Source: a virus. Taken from it: 35,587 bases of DNA. Shown piece by piece: positions 15,519 through 22,591 of this stretch (its first letter is position 1; the number at the start of each line of letters is the position of its first letter). The stretch covers positions 1 through 35,587 of IMG/VR virus record IMGVR_UViG_3300042887_001094. One strand, written 5' to 3'. A program made the position numbers and the translations under genes. The notes beneath the pieces were generated by a model. The model ran no database searches and was not told where the DNA came from. It saw only the letters and a list, made by a program, of their open reading frames with translations.

Positions 15519-15662
15519 ATGAATAACTATAAGGTTAAGTTGGAAATAGATGCTGAAGTTCAAGCATTTAATGAAAACGACGCCATAGATTATGTAAACG
15601 ATATTTTTGGCTTAGATGAAGAAATTAAAAATATTAAAATTGTAAGCGTAAAGGAGAAATAA
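15519..15662 (+). CDS. Small acidic protein
   Basis: This gene encodes 47 residues (MNNYKVKLEIDAEVQAFN..., ending IVSVKEK) with a beta-alpha-beta look: strand, helix NENDAIDYVNDIFG, strand. Its stop overlaps the next ATG (TAATG). The pattern V.LE.DAEV.AFNE.DA..YV is common in small phage proteins of unknown role. Confidence 0.65.
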   Translation: MNNYKVKLEIDAEVQAFNENDAIDYVNDIFGLDEEIKNIKIVSVKEK

Positions 15663-16513
15663 TGGCTAAAGAGGGATACAAGCCGACTGCTGGAATGAAA
15701 TCAGCAGCTAAAAGAGCTATTCGTTGGAAAGAGCAGGGAAAAGCTAAGGGCGCTGGAACTGCAGTAGGATGGACTCGTGCAGGACAACTTGCAAGGGGAG
15801 AAACTTTAAGCCTTTCTACAGTAAAAAGAATGTTTTCATTTTTTTCTAGACATGAAGTAGATAAAAAAGGTAAAGACTTTTATAATACATCAAATCCTTC
15901 AAATGGAAGAATAATGTGGGACGCTTGGGGCGGAGATGCAGGATTCTCATGGTCCAGAAAAATAACACAGAGGGAGAAAAATATGAAAAAGTCATTAGAA
16001 GTACAAGAAGTAATAGAGGAAATTAAAGACATGCTTGAGGATGTAATTAATCCAGTAGACACAGTCATTGAAATTCCAGAAGACACTTTATCGAAATCAG
16101 TGGATCCTAAACCAGAGGAAGAAACAGATGAAGAAATAAGCAAAAACTATGAGTCTGATAACGAAGAAGAAGATAAATGGGACAACTTACAAAAAGCCTG
16201 TTGGTCAGGATACAAGCAAGAAGGAATGAAAGAAAAGAACGGACGAATGGTTCCAAATTGCGTTCCTGTAAATAAATCTATGGATTCTGAGGACCTTGAT
16301 AAAGCTAAAGAAAAATATGAAGATGTGATTAAGCCAAGAAAAGGTGAGCCAGCAGACAAAGAACTTTATTCTAGAATTGTTTCTGAGGCCAAAAAGAAAT
16401 TTGATACCTATCCATCAGCATATGCAAATGGCTGGGTGGTTCAAGAATATAAACGTCGTGGTGGAACCTATAAAATTCAAAAGTCTATTTGGAGTGGAAC
16501 TTTTCTAAAATAG
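15662..16513 (+). CDS. Mosaic phage protein with three small conserved domains
   Basis: This gene encodes 283 residues. The first 100 residues (GMKSAAKRAIRWKEQGKAKG, AGQLARGETLSLSTVKRMFSFFSRH, GRIMWDAWGGDAGFSWS) form a module seen in phage prohead-protease or capsid-linked proteins. An acidic helical linker follows. Next is WDNLQKACWSGYKQEGMKEKNGRMVPNCVPV, then a DUF5872-like end, SRIVSEAKKKFDTYPSAYANGWVVQEYKRRGGTY. Each piece is known from phage and giant-virus proteins. A role in the virion or in DNA handling during assembly is likely; no catalytic site is evident. Confidence 0.65.
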   Translation: MAKEGYKPTAGMKSAAKRAIRWKEQGKAKGAGTAVGWTRAGQLARGETLSLSTVKRMFSFFSRHEVDKKGKDFYNTSNPSNGRIMWDAWGGDAGFSWSRKITQREKNMKKSLEVQEVIEEIKDMLEDVINPVDTVIEIPEDTLSKSVDPKPEEETDEEISKNYESDNEEEDKWDNLQKACWSGYKQEGMKEKNGRMVPNCVPVNKSMDSEDLDKAKEKYEDVIKPRKGEPADKELYSRIVSEAKKKFDTYPSAYANGWVVQEYKRRGGTYKIQKSIWSGTFLK

Positions 16514-16515
16514 CC

Positions 16516-16565
16516 TTGACAAAGCCGCAACACTACCTGTATAATAATAATCTGGGATGTTGCGG
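16516..16565 (+). promoter_or_regulatory. Promoter of the WhiB operon with inverted repeat
   Basis: TTGACA (16516-16521), an 18-base spacer and TATAAT (16540-16545). The inverted repeat CCGCAAC (16525-16531) / GTTGCGG (16559-16565) is centred exactly on the -10, and its right arm is in the early transcribed region. It looks like an operator for a dimeric regulator. Confidence 0.7.
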
Positions 16566-16583
16566 TTTAGTATTTAGGACAAT

Positions 16584-16817
16584 ATGTTATATTTAAACCC
16601 GCTTGGAGTAGAAGTCTTTATTAAAAAGGCCATCTCAAATAATGTCGACCCGCATTGGGATAACTATGATTTGGTAATTTGGAAAAAAAATAGCAATGGG
16701 TACACAAGTAAAAATGGTATGTTTAGAAAAAATGCATGGGGAATAGCAGACAAAGTGTCTATTAATAATCAAGGGATATGGAGGCTGCCAAAACAATATG
16801 TCAAATATTTTAAATGA
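16584..16817 (+). CDS. Hypothetical protein upstream of WhiB
   Basis: This gene encodes 77 residues, aromatic and basic (PHWDNYDLVIWKKNSNGYTSKNGMFRKNAWGIADK, ending LPKQYVKYFK). It is first in the operon under a strong promoter and overlaps whiB by 20 bases. The W/Y/N-rich sequence reads like a compact all-beta domain. No family is recognised. It could be a partner of WhiB. Confidence 0.6.
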   Translation: MLYLNPLGVEVFIKKAISNNVDPHWDNYDLVIWKKNSNGYTSKNGMFRKNAWGIADKVSINNQGIWRLPKQYVKYFK

Positions 16818-17109
16818 ATTAGGTGTAGACGAAAAAGATTTTGACTGGTGGCACTTAGGAATATGTCGTGGAATGGATACAAATTTATTCTATGATAAAT
16901 ATGAGATGGATCCGAACATTGCAAAAAATATTGATGAGGCCTGCCTTTCATGTCCAGTTAGCAAGATGTGCTATAAATCTGGAATAGAAAATAATGAATA
17001 CGGGGTATGGGGTGGAGTTTATCTTACTTCTGGATTAATGGATAAAACTAGAAACTTACATAAAACTCCAGAGGTTTGGAAAAAATTAAAGAGTAAAAAT
17101 GAATTCTAA
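16798..17109 (+). CDS. whiB: WhiB-family iron-sulfur transcription regulator
   Basis: This gene encodes 103 residues with the four conserved Cys: Cys23 in GICRGMD, then Cys49, Cys52 and Cys58 in EACLSCPVSKMC (CxxC-x5-C). The GVWGG turn follows at 69-73. These bind a 4Fe-4S cluster and contact the host housekeeping sigma factor. Mycobacteriophage TM4 WhiB is known to block host septation and cause superinfection exclusion, so a host-takeover role is plausible. WhiB proteins are restricted to actinobacteria and their phages, which identifies the host group. Confidence 0.88.
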   Translation: MSNILNELGVDEKDFDWWHLGICRGMDTNLFYDKYEMDPNIAKNIDEACLSCPVSKMCYKSGIENNEYGVWGGVYLTSGLMDKTRNLHKTPEVWKKLKSKNEF

Positions 17110-17404
17110 TCATTTTAAGTACGGGATAAATCAATGGACTGGCGAACCAAATAAGCCTGTATTCTATAGTAAAGAAATGGCTAAAGCCATTAGAAATATT
17201 ATTAAGCCTTCAAATAAATTACTGATGGATATTGTAAAATACCCAGAATTTTTAGCCATAAGATTGTATGAAGATAACTTTATACAGTTTGATGGAGTTA
17301 AAAAAGAACTGGTTATAGATTATGTTACTAAAGTAAAAAAAGTAATAGAGTCATACGGTGTACGATGTGAGCTTGAAGGAGTACCTAGTGAAAAAGTATT
17401 ATGA
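17099..17404 (+). CDS. Hypothetical protein
   Basis: This gene encodes 101 residues and overlaps whiB by 11 bases. It has an N-terminal FKYGINQWTGEPNKPVFYSKEMAKAIRNIIKPSNK and a C-terminal helix (VIDYVTKVKKVIESYGVRCELEGVP). It is mixed alpha-beta with no catalytic motif seen. It is part of the WhiB operon. Confidence 0.65.
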   Translation: MNSNHFKYGINQWTGEPNKPVFYSKEMAKAIRNIIKPSNKLLMDIVKYPEFLAIRLYEDNFIQFDGVKKELVIDYVTKVKKVIESYGVRCELEGVPSEKVL

Positions 17405-17585
17405 TATAGTTTCTATAATATTTATTCATAAAGAAGGCGTTTACGGATCCTGTGAAAAACTTGGGGCATTTGCTTCAGATGTTAGATATACAAAAGACGG
17501 AATAGAGTATGAAGTTACTCTAGAAAACGACGAATTCTCCATAATGGATGAAATTGTCTTTGAGCATGTAGAGGAAGAAAACTAA
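17388..17585 (+). CDS. Hypothetical protein
   Basis: This gene encodes 65 residues from a GTG preceded by GAAGGAG at 6 bases; a longer start at 17358 has no ribosome site. The sequence KEGVYGSCEKLGAFASDVRYTKDGIEYEVTLENDEFSIMDEIVFEHVEEEN suggests a small all-beta acidic protein. It overlaps both neighbours and belongs to the WhiB operon. Confidence 0.6.
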   Translation: MKKYYDIVSIIFIHKEGVYGSCEKLGAFASDVRYTKDGIEYEVTLENDEFSIMDEIVFEHVEEEN

Positions 17586-17821
17586 TGGATAAAGTTCTGT
17601 GCTACTCCTGCAGTAAAAATAAACATAAGCTAAACCTAAAAAGATCCAGCTTGTTTCCAATAAATTTATTTATGTGTGAAACATGTATATCTTTAAAGTA
17701 TGAGCCAAGGTGGGTAGTCATATTAGCTGGTAGACAACAAGGATCTGAGTCTGTAAGAGATTATATACTTAAAAAAAGATACGAGGGCCAAGAAATATCG
17801 GCCTCAGAATTATTTGTTTAG
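17585..17821 (+). CDS. Zinc-ribbon protein
   Basis: This gene encodes 78 residues. CYSCSKNKHKL and, 25 residues later, CETC form a zinc ribbon. It continues with YEPRWVVILAGRQQGSESVRDYILKKRYEGQEISASEL. This layout is frequent in small phage proteins. Its ATG overlaps the previous stop (TAATG). The function is unknown. Confidence 0.65.
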   Translation: MDKVLCYSCSKNKHKLNLKRSSLFPINLFMCETCISLKYEPRWVVILAGRQQGSESVRDYILKKRYEGQEISASELFV

Positions 17822-17850
17822 CATACTTTATAAGGTATAATTGATGTATA
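17814..17850 (+). promoter_or_regulatory. Promoter for the coiled-coil membrane protein
   Basis: TTGTTT (17814-17819), a 16-base spacer and TATAAT (17836-17841), with 9 bases to the ATG. A very short or absent leader is expected. Confidence 0.5.
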
Positions 17851-18162
17851 ATGAATTTAGACACGACCAGTATAACTATTGCCATTGCTGCCGCAATATT
17901 GAGCGGCATGGGAACGGCTATAATTGCTGGTATACACGAGAATAAAAAAGAAAAAAATAGGCAAAAAGAGCGTGAGCAAGACCTACTTAAATTAGAGATA
18001 AAAGATTTAAAAATTGAATTATATAGGCTTGAGCGTGATTTAATAGAATGGAAAGATAAGTATTATGAGGCAATTCAAGAATTAATTTCAGTTAAATCTG
18101 AGCTTGAAAATGCCCTGACCGAACTGTCATATATTGAAATATCGCCTCCCCTCGACACATAA
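17851..18162 (+). CDS. Membrane-anchored coiled-coil protein
   Basis: This gene encodes 103 residues. The N-terminal transmembrane segment (SITIAIAAAILSGMGTAIIAGIHE) is followed by a long heptad-rich charged helix (KKEKNRQKEREQDLLKLEIKDLKIELYRLERDLIEWKDKYYEAIQEL...). The topology recalls accessory proteins of phage spanins or wall-linked factors, but no signal-peptide cleavage site or lipobox is seen. It lies directly before the Ntn hydrolase. Confidence 0.65.
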   Translation: MNLDTTSITIAIAAAILSGMGTAIIAGIHENKKEKNRQKEREQDLLKLEIKDLKIELYRLERDLIEWKDKYYEAIQELISVKSELENALTELSYIEISPPLDT

Positions 18163-18186
18163 TTTTAAATTTAGTATACTGGGGGT
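18152..18186 (+). promoter_or_regulatory. Leaderless promoter of the Ntn hydrolase gene
   Basis: TCGACA (18152-18157), 17 bases and TATACT (18175-18180), with 6 bases to the ATG. The bases before the -10 are ATTTAG, as at 19168 and 20448. Confidence 0.65.
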
Positions 18187-18756
18187 ATGACATGTATAGT
18201 CGCCCTCATCCATGATAATAAAGTCCTTTTAGGAGGAGACTCTGCCGCATCTGAAGAAAAATCTGGATTAATATTTTCTAGAGTAGATCCAAAAGTTTTT
18301 AAAGTAGGCCAGTTTGGTATAGGTTTTGTTGATAGTTTTAGAATGGGTCAAATTTTACAATATAACTGGACCCCTCCAATTTATAAACCAACCTCTGGAT
18401 ATAGAAATTTAGATAAATTTATGAGAACTAAGTTTATTGAATCAGTTAAAGAAGCTTTTAAAGAACATGGATATGGAAACCAAACTCCTGGTTCTACTGA
18501 AGATGGCGATGAAGGTGGAATATTTATAATAACAGTTCAAGGCTCTGGAAGAATATTTACAATGGATACAGATTTTCATATAGGAGAAGCAGATATTCAG
18601 TATATGGCTGAGGGCGCTGGCCAAGACCTTGCCCTAGGATCTTTATTTTCTACAGCAACAATTAAAACCCCTCGTAAACGTGTCAGGATGGCTTTAGAAG
18701 CGGCTGCAAAGTTTAACATGACGGTTAGACCACCCTTTACAATAATTGAAGTCTAG
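18187..18756 (+). CDS. Proteasome-subunit-like Ntn hydrolase
   Basis: This gene encodes 189 residues. The start TCIVALIHDNKVLLGGDSAAS is the proteasome beta/HslV pattern: Thr2 would become the N-terminal nucleophile after Met removal, Asp18 stands for proteasome Asp17, and Lys36 or Lys39 (DPKVFKVG) stands for Lys33. The middle is shorter than in true beta subunits, and the C-terminus has ALEAAAKFNMTVRPPFTIIEV. There is no propeptide. It could be a stand-alone or self-assembling peptidase, or it could interfere with the actinobacterial 20S proteasome. Confidence 0.75.
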   Translation: MTCIVALIHDNKVLLGGDSAASEEKSGLIFSRVDPKVFKVGQFGIGFVDSFRMGQILQYNWTPPIYKPTSGYRNLDKFMRTKFIESVKEAFKEHGYGNQTPGSTEDGDEGGIFIITVQGSGRIFTMDTDFHIGEADIQYMAEGAGQDLALGSLFSTATIKTPRKRVRMALEAAAKFNMTVRPPFTIIEV

Positions 18757-18773
18757 AGTATAATTAAACTAAT
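18736..18773 (+). promoter_or_regulatory. Promoter for the zinc-ribbon gene at 18774
   Basis: TTTACA (18736-18741), 17 bases and TATAAT (18759-18764), then 9 bases to the ATG. It lies inside the 3' end of the Ntn hydrolase gene. Confidence 0.6.
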
Positions 18774-18986
18774 ATGGATATAAACGATCTTAGGCCACAA
18801 AATTATAACAGTGCGATGGATTTAAGGGGAACCCCAACACATATCTGTCCATGTGGGTGTAATATTTGGAACCTTAAGGTCGTTTTTGAAGATTTTGAAA
18901 TTGCAACATATTTTCTCGATATGGAATGCATTAATTGTGGCAGTTTTGCTACAGCCCCAACACCAGTAGATAGGATAGAAACATGA
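18774..18986 (+). CDS. Zinc-ribbon protein
   Basis: This gene encodes 70 residues. The sequence PTHICPCGCNIWNLKVVFEDFEIATYFLDMECINCGSFATAPTPVD holds CPCGC and CxxC, a rubredoxin-like zinc ribbon with a beta hairpin between the knuckles. This style is very common in actinophages, often near capsid or early genes. The role is unknown. It overlaps the next ATG by 4 bases. Confidence 0.7.
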   Translation: MDINDLRPQNYNSAMDLRGTPTHICPCGCNIWNLKVVFEDFEIATYFLDMECINCGSFATAPTPVDRIET

Positions 18987-19153
18987 GAAAATCAGAAAGA
19001 CTTAGATTAATTGAAATGCAACTACTTAGACTTGAATTTCAAATTGAGTCTTTGAATGCGGTAGTTCAAGTATTATTAGATATGAATAATCTACAAAAGC
19101 CAGAATTAGACGCTGGAAAATGGTACCAAAGAAAGTTTGACGGAAACCGTTGA
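18983..19153 (+). CDS. Small helical protein
   Basis: This gene encodes 56 residues starting in ATGA overlap with the zinc ribbon. The first 40 residues form one amphipathic helix (MRKSERLRLIEMQLLRLEFQIESLNAVVQVLLDM), probably a coiled coil, followed by a polar tail (ELDAGKWYQRKFDGNR). No family is recognised. Confidence 0.6.
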   Translation: MRKSERLRLIEMQLLRLEFQIESLNAVVQVLLDMNNLQKPELDAGKWYQRKFDGNR

Positions 19154-19186
19154 CAAAACCTGCCCATATTTAGTAAAATAAAGGTT
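19150..19186 (+). promoter_or_regulatory. Leaderless promoter of the subtilisin-like protease
   Basis: TTGACA (19150-19155), 18 bases and TAAAAT (19174-19179), then 7 bases to the ATG. ATTTAG precedes the -10, as in two other promoters of this arm. Confidence 0.75.
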
Positions 19187-20200
19187 ATGAATAAAAAACT
19201 AATAAGGGCGCTAGTCGCCTCAACACTTCTTGCCTACAATTTAATTCAAGTGTCACCTATGGCGCAAGCAAATCAAGCGCCTACGGTGGCTATTTTAGAT
19301 ACGGCTTTAGACACTTCATTGCCAATTTTTAAAGATAGAATTGTTTTTGAAGTTTGTATTTTAGAATGGAACTCTTGTCCAAACGGCACAAACTTTATGG
19401 ATGGACCAGGGTCAGCAACTCTTCCAATTTCTATTCTCAGTAATGGCAGAGGCTTTGATCACGGAACTGGAGTATCATCTGTTGTTGTAAATACAGACCC
19501 AAATGTAAAAATAGTCTTTGTTAGAATAATTGGAAATACAGCTTATGGCCAAAGACAATCGGCAAGTGAGGTTACTGTAAATAATGCATTGTCTTGGGTA
19601 TTGGCAAATAAAGATAAATACAACATTAAATCTATTGCAATGTCTCAAGGTCATCATAACCTAGGCCCAGCTGGAACAGAGTATTGTCCCTCAACTACTG
19701 ATACTAAAAACATATTAATATCTTTGGTTAATGCTGGAGTTGCTACATTTTTTCCAGCAGGCAATGCTAGGGATCACGCAAGATTGGATTGGCCAGCATG
19801 TATTCAAGAATCTATTTCTGTGGGATGGTCTGATCAATACGAAAAAATATCTTTAAATAGTAATTTTGATAAAAACAATTTAGATTTTTATGCTTTGGGA
19901 GACATGAGAGTTTCAGTCCCAGGCGGATATACAAAAAATGTTGGTGGCTCTTCAATTTCAGTTCAAGTAGCCGCAACAAAATGGGCTATTTTAAAATCTA
20001 AATATCCAGCGTATTCTCAACAACAGTTAATTGATTTATTGTCCCAAACTTCTAGACAAATTTATGGGTCTAAAGGTCAATTTGGGAAATTAATTAATTT
20101 AGATGCCGCAATTAAGTTAGCAGAATCAGAGTATCAATCTGAACTTAAGGCTTCTTTAGATAAATTTAATGCAATTAAAGCAGATTGGGATAAAAAATAA
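19187..20200 (+). CDS. Secreted subtilisin-like serine protease (S8)
   Basis: This gene encodes 337 residues. A signal peptide (LIRALVASTLLAYNLIQVSPMAQA) is followed directly by the catalytic domain: Asp38 in AILDTALD, His92 in GFDHGTGVSSV, oxyanion Asn193 in FFPAGNARDH, and Ser256 in GGSSISVQVAA, in place of the usual GTSMAAP. The propeptide is missing or tiny. A Lys-rich helix ends the protein. An exported protease is unusual for a phage; it might cut host surface proteins or mature the large secreted proteins encoded nearby. Confidence 0.8.
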   Translation: MNKKLIRALVASTLLAYNLIQVSPMAQANQAPTVAILDTALDTSLPIFKDRIVFEVCILEWNSCPNGTNFMDGPGSATLPISILSNGRGFDHGTGVSSVVVNTDPNVKIVFVRIIGNTAYGQRQSASEVTVNNALSWVLANKDKYNIKSIAMSQGHHNLGPAGTEYCPSTTDTKNILISLVNAGVATFFPAGNARDHARLDWPACIQESISVGWSDQYEKISLNSNFDKNNLDFYALGDMRVSVPGGYTKNVGGSSISVQVAATKWAILKSKYPAYSQQQLIDLLSQTSRQIYGSKGQFGKLINLDAAIKLAESEYQSELKASLDKFNAIKADWDKK

Positions 20201-20413
20201 ATGGCTAATATGACTGTATTGGAAGAAATAATTAAAGAAGTTTCTTCTGAATTATATCAAAAATGGTACAACGCTATGCCAGAAGAAGAAAAAAATGAAA
20301 TTTCTTCCGAGGCACTAATGAAGAATGCTGGCGAAACTACTTTTTTTGTAATCCAAACATTTATGAATAAATTCAATCAGGCAGCAGAAGAACTAAAAGA
20401 TAAGCCAGAATAA
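20201..20413 (+). CDS. Small acidic helical protein
   Basis: This gene encodes 70 residues starting immediately after the protease stop. It is acidic and helical throughout (TVLEEIIKEVSSELYQKWYNAMPEEEKNEISSEA... MNKFNQAAEELKDKPE), with no Cys and no signal peptide. It could be an intracellular partner or inhibitor of the protease, but only position suggests this. Confidence 0.6.
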   Translation: MANMTVLEEIIKEVSSELYQKWYNAMPEEEKNEISSEALMKNAGETTFFVIQTFMNKFNQAAEELKDKPE

Positions 20414-20430
20414 TTAAGGCGGGACGGGTA

Positions 20431-20466
20431 TTGACCAGTCCCTCTATATTTAGTAGAATGGATATC
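20431..20466 (+). promoter_or_regulatory. Leaderless promoter of the DNA glycosylase-like gene
   Basis: TTGACC (20431-20436), 17 bases and TAGAAT (20454-20459), then 7 bases to the ATG at 20467. This decides the start: the longer TTG reading frame begins exactly on the -35 and is therefore false. Confidence 0.75.
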
Positions 20467-20937
20467 ATGCAAACATTTTTACCAGAGGCGGACTTTAGCA
20501 AGACGGCAGAACATTTAGATCGTAAACGTCTTATTAAACAAAGCGTAGAAAATTTACAAATATTAAAGTCTTTAGTTGGACTTTATAGTTCAGGTGCATG
20601 GAAAAACCACCCAGCAGTAAAAATGTGGGACGGTCATGAAGACTGGTTATTTATGTACAATGAAGCAATAATTAAAGAGATTATACTTCGTGGATACAAA
20701 AACAGTACAAAAGAAAAATTTGATGAAATTTACCAAGAAAATTTTATGCTTTTAGAAACAGAATCCCCTTGGTGGCTAGGAAACGATAAGCTTCATTACA
20801 CCCACAAAGGTAGACTGTTTGAAAAGGATCCAGAAAAATATTATTTCTATTCAGACTTTGCAGACTATCGTGAATTAGGGTATACTTGCTGTGAATCCTG
20901 CAGTTATTACTGGCCAACCCACATGGAGATAAAATGA
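20467..20937 (+). CDS. Pyrimidine-dimer DNA glycosylase-like protein (MSMEG_6728 family)
   Basis: This gene encodes 156 residues starting MQTFLPEADFSKTAEHLDRKRLIKQSVENLQIL, the exact N-terminal pattern of the actinobacterial family annotated as pyrimidine dimer DNA glycosylase (MQTFLP..DF...A..LDRKRL.KQ..E). Further conserved parts are GAWKNHPAVKMWDGHEDWLFMYN and SPWWLGNDKLHYTHKGRL. It would cleave the glycosidic bond at UV-induced dimers. That suits a phage in sunlit water, but activity is inferred from family annotation. Confidence 0.8.
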   Translation: MQTFLPEADFSKTAEHLDRKRLIKQSVENLQILKSLVGLYSSGAWKNHPAVKMWDGHEDWLFMYNEAIIKEIILRGYKNSTKEKFDEIYQENFMLLETESPWWLGNDKLHYTHKGRLFEKDPEKYYFYSDFADYRELGYTCCESCSYYWPTHMEIK

Positions 20938-21236
20938 TACTTACTGAAGAATCTTTTAGCCAACAGGTTACTAGTAAAAACATCATGATTGTTGATTTTT
21001 GGGCAGAATGGTGCGGTCCTTGCAGAAGGCTTTCGCCAATCTTAGACGAAATATCATCAGAATATAATATAGAAATTGGGAAAGTGAATATTGATGACTA
21101 TCCAGAATTGGCTAGCAAATACAATATATCTTCAATTCCAGCAATTATTGTTTTTGAAAAAGGGATACCAGTAAAAAATATTGTTGGTGCACAACCTAAA
21201 CATAAAATGATAAAGGAGCTCGAAGGATGGCTATAG
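20934..21236 (+). CDS. Thioredoxin
   Basis: This gene encodes 100 residues, a full thioredoxin fold: MIVDFWAEWCGPCRRLSPIL (WCGPC at 26-30), KVNIDDYPELASKYNISSIPAIIVF (cis-Pro after SI) and a C-terminal helix. It reduces disulfides in the cytoplasm, for example of ribonucleotide reductase, or acts as a polymerase processivity factor as host thioredoxin does for T7. The ATG overlaps the glycosylase stop (ATGA). Confidence 0.92.
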   Translation: MILTEESFSQQVTSKNIMIVDFWAEWCGPCRRLSPILDEISSEYNIEIGKVNIDDYPELASKYNISSIPAIIVFEKGIPVKNIVGAQPKHKMIKELEGWL

Positions 21237-21400
21237 AATTCTTAGATGTACAATCTTGGTATGAATATGGTCGTGAAAAAAATTGGGTTTCAGAAGTATT
21301 TTGCGATACTCATGAAGGCCCACCATTATCTGATGAAGAAATGGAAGAATGGGATGAAGGCGGAGACCCATGTAGTTTCCATATAAAAATGTGGGACTAA
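21227..21400 (+). CDS. Small acidic protein
   Basis: This gene encodes 57 residues, very acidic and aromatic (FLDVQSWYEYGREKNWVSEVFCDTHEGPPLSDEEMEEWDEGGDPCSFHIKMWD). Its ATG lies inside the thioredoxin end with GAAGG upstream. Two Cys and two His are present. The segment CDTHEGPPLSDEEMEEWDEG.DPC is a recurring small-protein pattern of actinophages. The function is unknown. Confidence 0.65.
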   Translation: MAIEFLDVQSWYEYGREKNWVSEVFCDTHEGPPLSDEEMEEWDEGGDPCSFHIKMWD

Positions 21401-21461
21401 TAAACACAACAATCTGCCTAGTTAAACGTATAGATACATGGGATCAAACCCAAAACAAAAT

Positions 21462-21481
21462 TCCATTTTATAAAAAATGGA
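21462..21481 (+). other. Leader hairpin before the secreted surface protein
   Basis: CCATTTT-ATAA-AAAATGG is a perfect 7-base-pair inverted repeat about 10 bases before the Shine-Dalgarno AAGGAG of the 21503 gene. It could stabilise the mRNA 5' end. The bases between 21401 and 21461 hold nothing else I can identify. Confidence 0.45.
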
Positions 21482-21502
21482 TAAAAAGGAGAAATAAATA
21501 GA

Positions 21503-22525
21503 ATGAAATCATTCAAAAAAATATCGCTAATCATCGCTGCAGCCCTGACTAGCACAATGTTTGTATCACCAGCAGCTAATGCTAATGCTGGAACTGTCAC
21601 ATTAACAGTGGCAGGATCTGCAGCAACGGGTGGAACAGTAGTAACAACTCCTGTATCACTACCAGTGCCAGCAGATAACAGTATTGATGCAGCAGATGCA
21701 TTAAAGATTGCTGTAACATCAGTAGACACAGGAACAGTAATAACAGCAGTTGCAGTAAATGCAACTCTTGTACCTGCTCTTGCAGCAACTGGTTCAGCAG
21801 TAACAGCATCATCTGGAACATCAACGCTGTCAATTGCAACAGGAACTGGAACATCAGCAGACTTTTATGTATATACTAAAAGTACATCAGTAGGATCAGT
21901 ATCGATTACTCGTGCTGGAACTACAACAGTTTATTATGTCCAAGGTACCGCAGGTGCTTTGAACTCAATTACATTGACTGCACCTGCATCAGCAGCAGCA
22001 GGAACAACACAGGTGCTTAAGGTATCTGGGTACGATGTATTTGGTAATCTAAAGGGCGGAGCCACAATTAATACTTTGGTTTCAAACTCTGGAGCAGCAA
22101 CATCAACTGCTTTGACAACAGACACAGCAGTAGCAACTGTTGGAACAAAAGAGCAGACAATAACAATGCCTGCAACTGGTTCAGTAACAATAGTTGCATA
22201 CGCAACAGTGGCAGCAGCCGTAACAGGATTAGCGGCACCAGTTGGTTCTGTGAGCGCTACAATTGTAGTTCGTGATGTTGTATCAGAACTTGCAGTAGTT
22301 AACGCAGCATTAGCAGCAGAAAAAGCTGGTCGTGCAGCAGATAAGATTGCATCAGATAAAGCACTTGCAGAAGCAAAGGCAGCATCAGATACAGCAACAG
22401 CAACTTTAAAGGCAGAGAACGAAGCCCTAAAGAAGACTATTGCAGATCTAAAAACAAAGTTCAATGCCTTGGCTAAAAAGTGGAATGCAAAGTTCCCTAA
22501 GCTAAAAGTAAATTGGATTAAGTAA
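21503..22525 (+). CDS. Secreted Ala/Thr-rich surface protein with coiled-coil tail
   Basis: This gene encodes 340 residues. It has a signal peptide (FKKISLIIAAALTSTMFVSPAANA), then beta-rich Ig-like domains dominated by Ala, Thr, Val and Ser (about 28-255), then a long helix (VVNAALAAEKAGRAADKIASDKALAEAKAASDTATATLKAENEALKK) and a basic end KKWNAKFPKLKVNWIK. The style is that of actinobacterial S-layer or surface proteins, not of a standard phage fibre. A strong terminator follows. It may coat the infected cell or decorate the virion; export is inferred from the signal peptide. Confidence 0.75.
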   Translation: MKSFKKISLIIAAALTSTMFVSPAANANAGTVTLTVAGSAATGGTVVTTPVSLPVPADNSIDAADALKIAVTSVDTGTVITAVAVNATLVPALAATGSAVTASSGTSTLSIATGTGTSADFYVYTKSTSVGSVSITRAGTTTVYYVQGTAGALNSITLTAPASAAAGTTQVLKVSGYDVFGNLKGGATINTLVSNSGAATSTALTTDTAVATVGTKEQTITMPATGSVTIVAYATVAAAVTGLAAPVGSVSATIVVRDVVSELAVVNAALAAEKAGRAADKIASDKALAEAKAASDTATATLKAENEALKKTIADLKTKFNALAKKWNAKFPKLKVNWIK

Positions 22526-22536
22526 TAATTTAAATT

Positions 22537-22575
22537 AAAGGGGCAGGACTTAGGTCTTGCCCCTTTGCTTTTTAA
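22537..22575 (+). terminator. Strong intrinsic terminator
   Basis: AAAGGGGCAGGAC / GTCTTGCCCCTTT is a 13-base-pair stem (one G-T pair) with loop TTAG, followed by GCTTTTTAAA. It ends the transcript of the 21503 surface protein. Confidence 0.9.
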
Positions 22576-22576
22576 A

Positions 22577-22591
22577 TGATAGAATATATAC
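22577..22591 (+). promoter_or_regulatory. Extended -10 of a leaderless start
   Basis: TGATAGAAT (22577-22585), an extended -10, lies 6 bases before the ATG at 22592 and just after the terminator. Confidence 0.55.

Noticed and set aside
20431-20466. Longer start (TTG) for the glycosylase-like gene
   Set aside because: The TTG is the first base of the -35 hexamer, and the family begins at MQTFLP, which matches the ATG at 20467.
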